DNA of 60,589 nt, taken from the NCBI RefSeq assembly GCF_000770585.1, contig NZ_JNCF01000014.1, positions 1 to 60,589 of the forward strand, in the 5' to 3' direction. The position numbers were made by a program, and so were the translations under genes. The notes beneath the pieces were generated by a model that saw nothing but the letters and a program-made list of their open reading frames with translations, searched no databases and was not told the DNA's origin. Positions 60,379-60,589 of this stretch are shown one piece after another. The first letter of the stretch is position 1. Each line of letters begins with the position of its first letter. Source of the DNA: Legionella norrlandica (lineage in GTDB: Bacteria; Pseudomonadota; Gammaproteobacteria; Legionellales; Legionellaceae).

Positions 60379-60589
60379 AATAGAGCACCATTTAAATTTA
60401 AAATGGCAAAATTATATCATAGAATGCAGTTTGTGTATTTATTTTATTCATCTCGTTGGTTTTTAAATCTATTGACAATCGGGTAAGGTAGAAAGTGCAT
60501 ATCGGTATGTAATACAAAAACGTTTAATAATAGCAGGAGCTTGGTGGTCTGTTCATCATGCTAAAAGTATGTAACGTGGTCTAATAGAT
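60379..60589. other. Right edge, promoter region of the 902-aa gene
   Basis: AT-rich non-coding sequence with a minus-strand TATAAT (60411-60416) about 33 bp from the 902-aa start; the -35 region is poor. A short palindromic stretch TTTAAATTTAAA (60391-60402) lies between. I find no PmrA direct repeat and no gene in it. Confidence 0.35.

Overview
The window reads as a chromosomal segment of Legionella, most likely L. pneumophila. The base composition is AT-rich and gammaproteobacterial. Housekeeping genes (fabI, udk, gshA-gshB, glyQ-glyS, uvrD, msbA-lpxK, oxyR, mrp, pyrD) are interleaved with lineage-specific proteins of the kind delivered by the Dot/Icm type IV secretion system. The gene order matches what I remember of the L. 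pneumophila Philadelphia region running from fabI down past dsbA2 and ceg25. That match is from memory and was not checked.

Layout. 1-6.1 kb: a leftward phosphatase-udk-fabI set, a rightward effector candidate (Lem14-like), then a leftward rhodanese, small membrane protein and EamA transporter. 6.2-8.5 kb: gshA-gshB for glutathione synthesis. 8.6-10.9 kb: leftward mlaA, dtd and a prolyl aminopeptidase homologue that lacks its catalytic serine. 11.1-18.2 kb: rightward uvrD, dsbA2, glyQ-glyS and rsmJ. 18.2-20.3 kb: a small conserved acidic protein, a cluster of short inverted-repeat elements, and a 465-aa effector candidate (Ceg25-like) preceded by a convincing PmrA box. 20.4-23.5 kb: leftward metNIQ methionine importer and a rightward VirK-family secreted protein. 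23.6-33.9 kb: a leftward leucine/isovalerate catabolic island (ivd, thiolase, both methylcrotonyl-CoA carboxylase subunits, methylglutaconyl-CoA hydratase, HMG-CoA lyase, acetoacetyl-CoA synthetase) that would turn leucine into acetyl-CoA. 34.2-38.5 kb: an orphan lumazine-synthase-like gene, a methyltransferase-like protein, an internally duplicated membrane protein, pyrD and a GNAT protein. 38.5-43.5 kb: msbA-lpxK plus an exported protein, then an MFS transporter. 43.6-48.2 kb: a 1505-aa protein with a YopT-like Cys/His/Asp pattern followed by helical repeats. 48.3-57.1 kb: oxyR, csiV, mrp, an AddA-type helicase-nuclease and a fused aspartokinase/diaminopimelate decarboxylase. 57.1-60.4 kb: a 575-bp intergenic region rich in hairpins and short tandem repeats, then a 902-aa protein joining a papain-like domain to a P-loop ATPase.

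Two things stand out. First, the 902-aa and 1505-aa proteins look like multidomain secreted effectors with cysteine-hydrolase folds; the 902-aa protease-like/ATPase fusion is the best candidate for something undescribed. Second, six genes (dtd, uvrD, glyS, thiolase, ribH-like, GNAT) are each broken by exactly one missing base, mostly in homopolymer runs, and each regains its normal family length if one base is restored. This looks like a systematic sequencing or assembly error rather than biology, so these genes are annotated over their full span. No tRNA, rRNA, CRISPR array, complete insertion sequence or prophage was seen.
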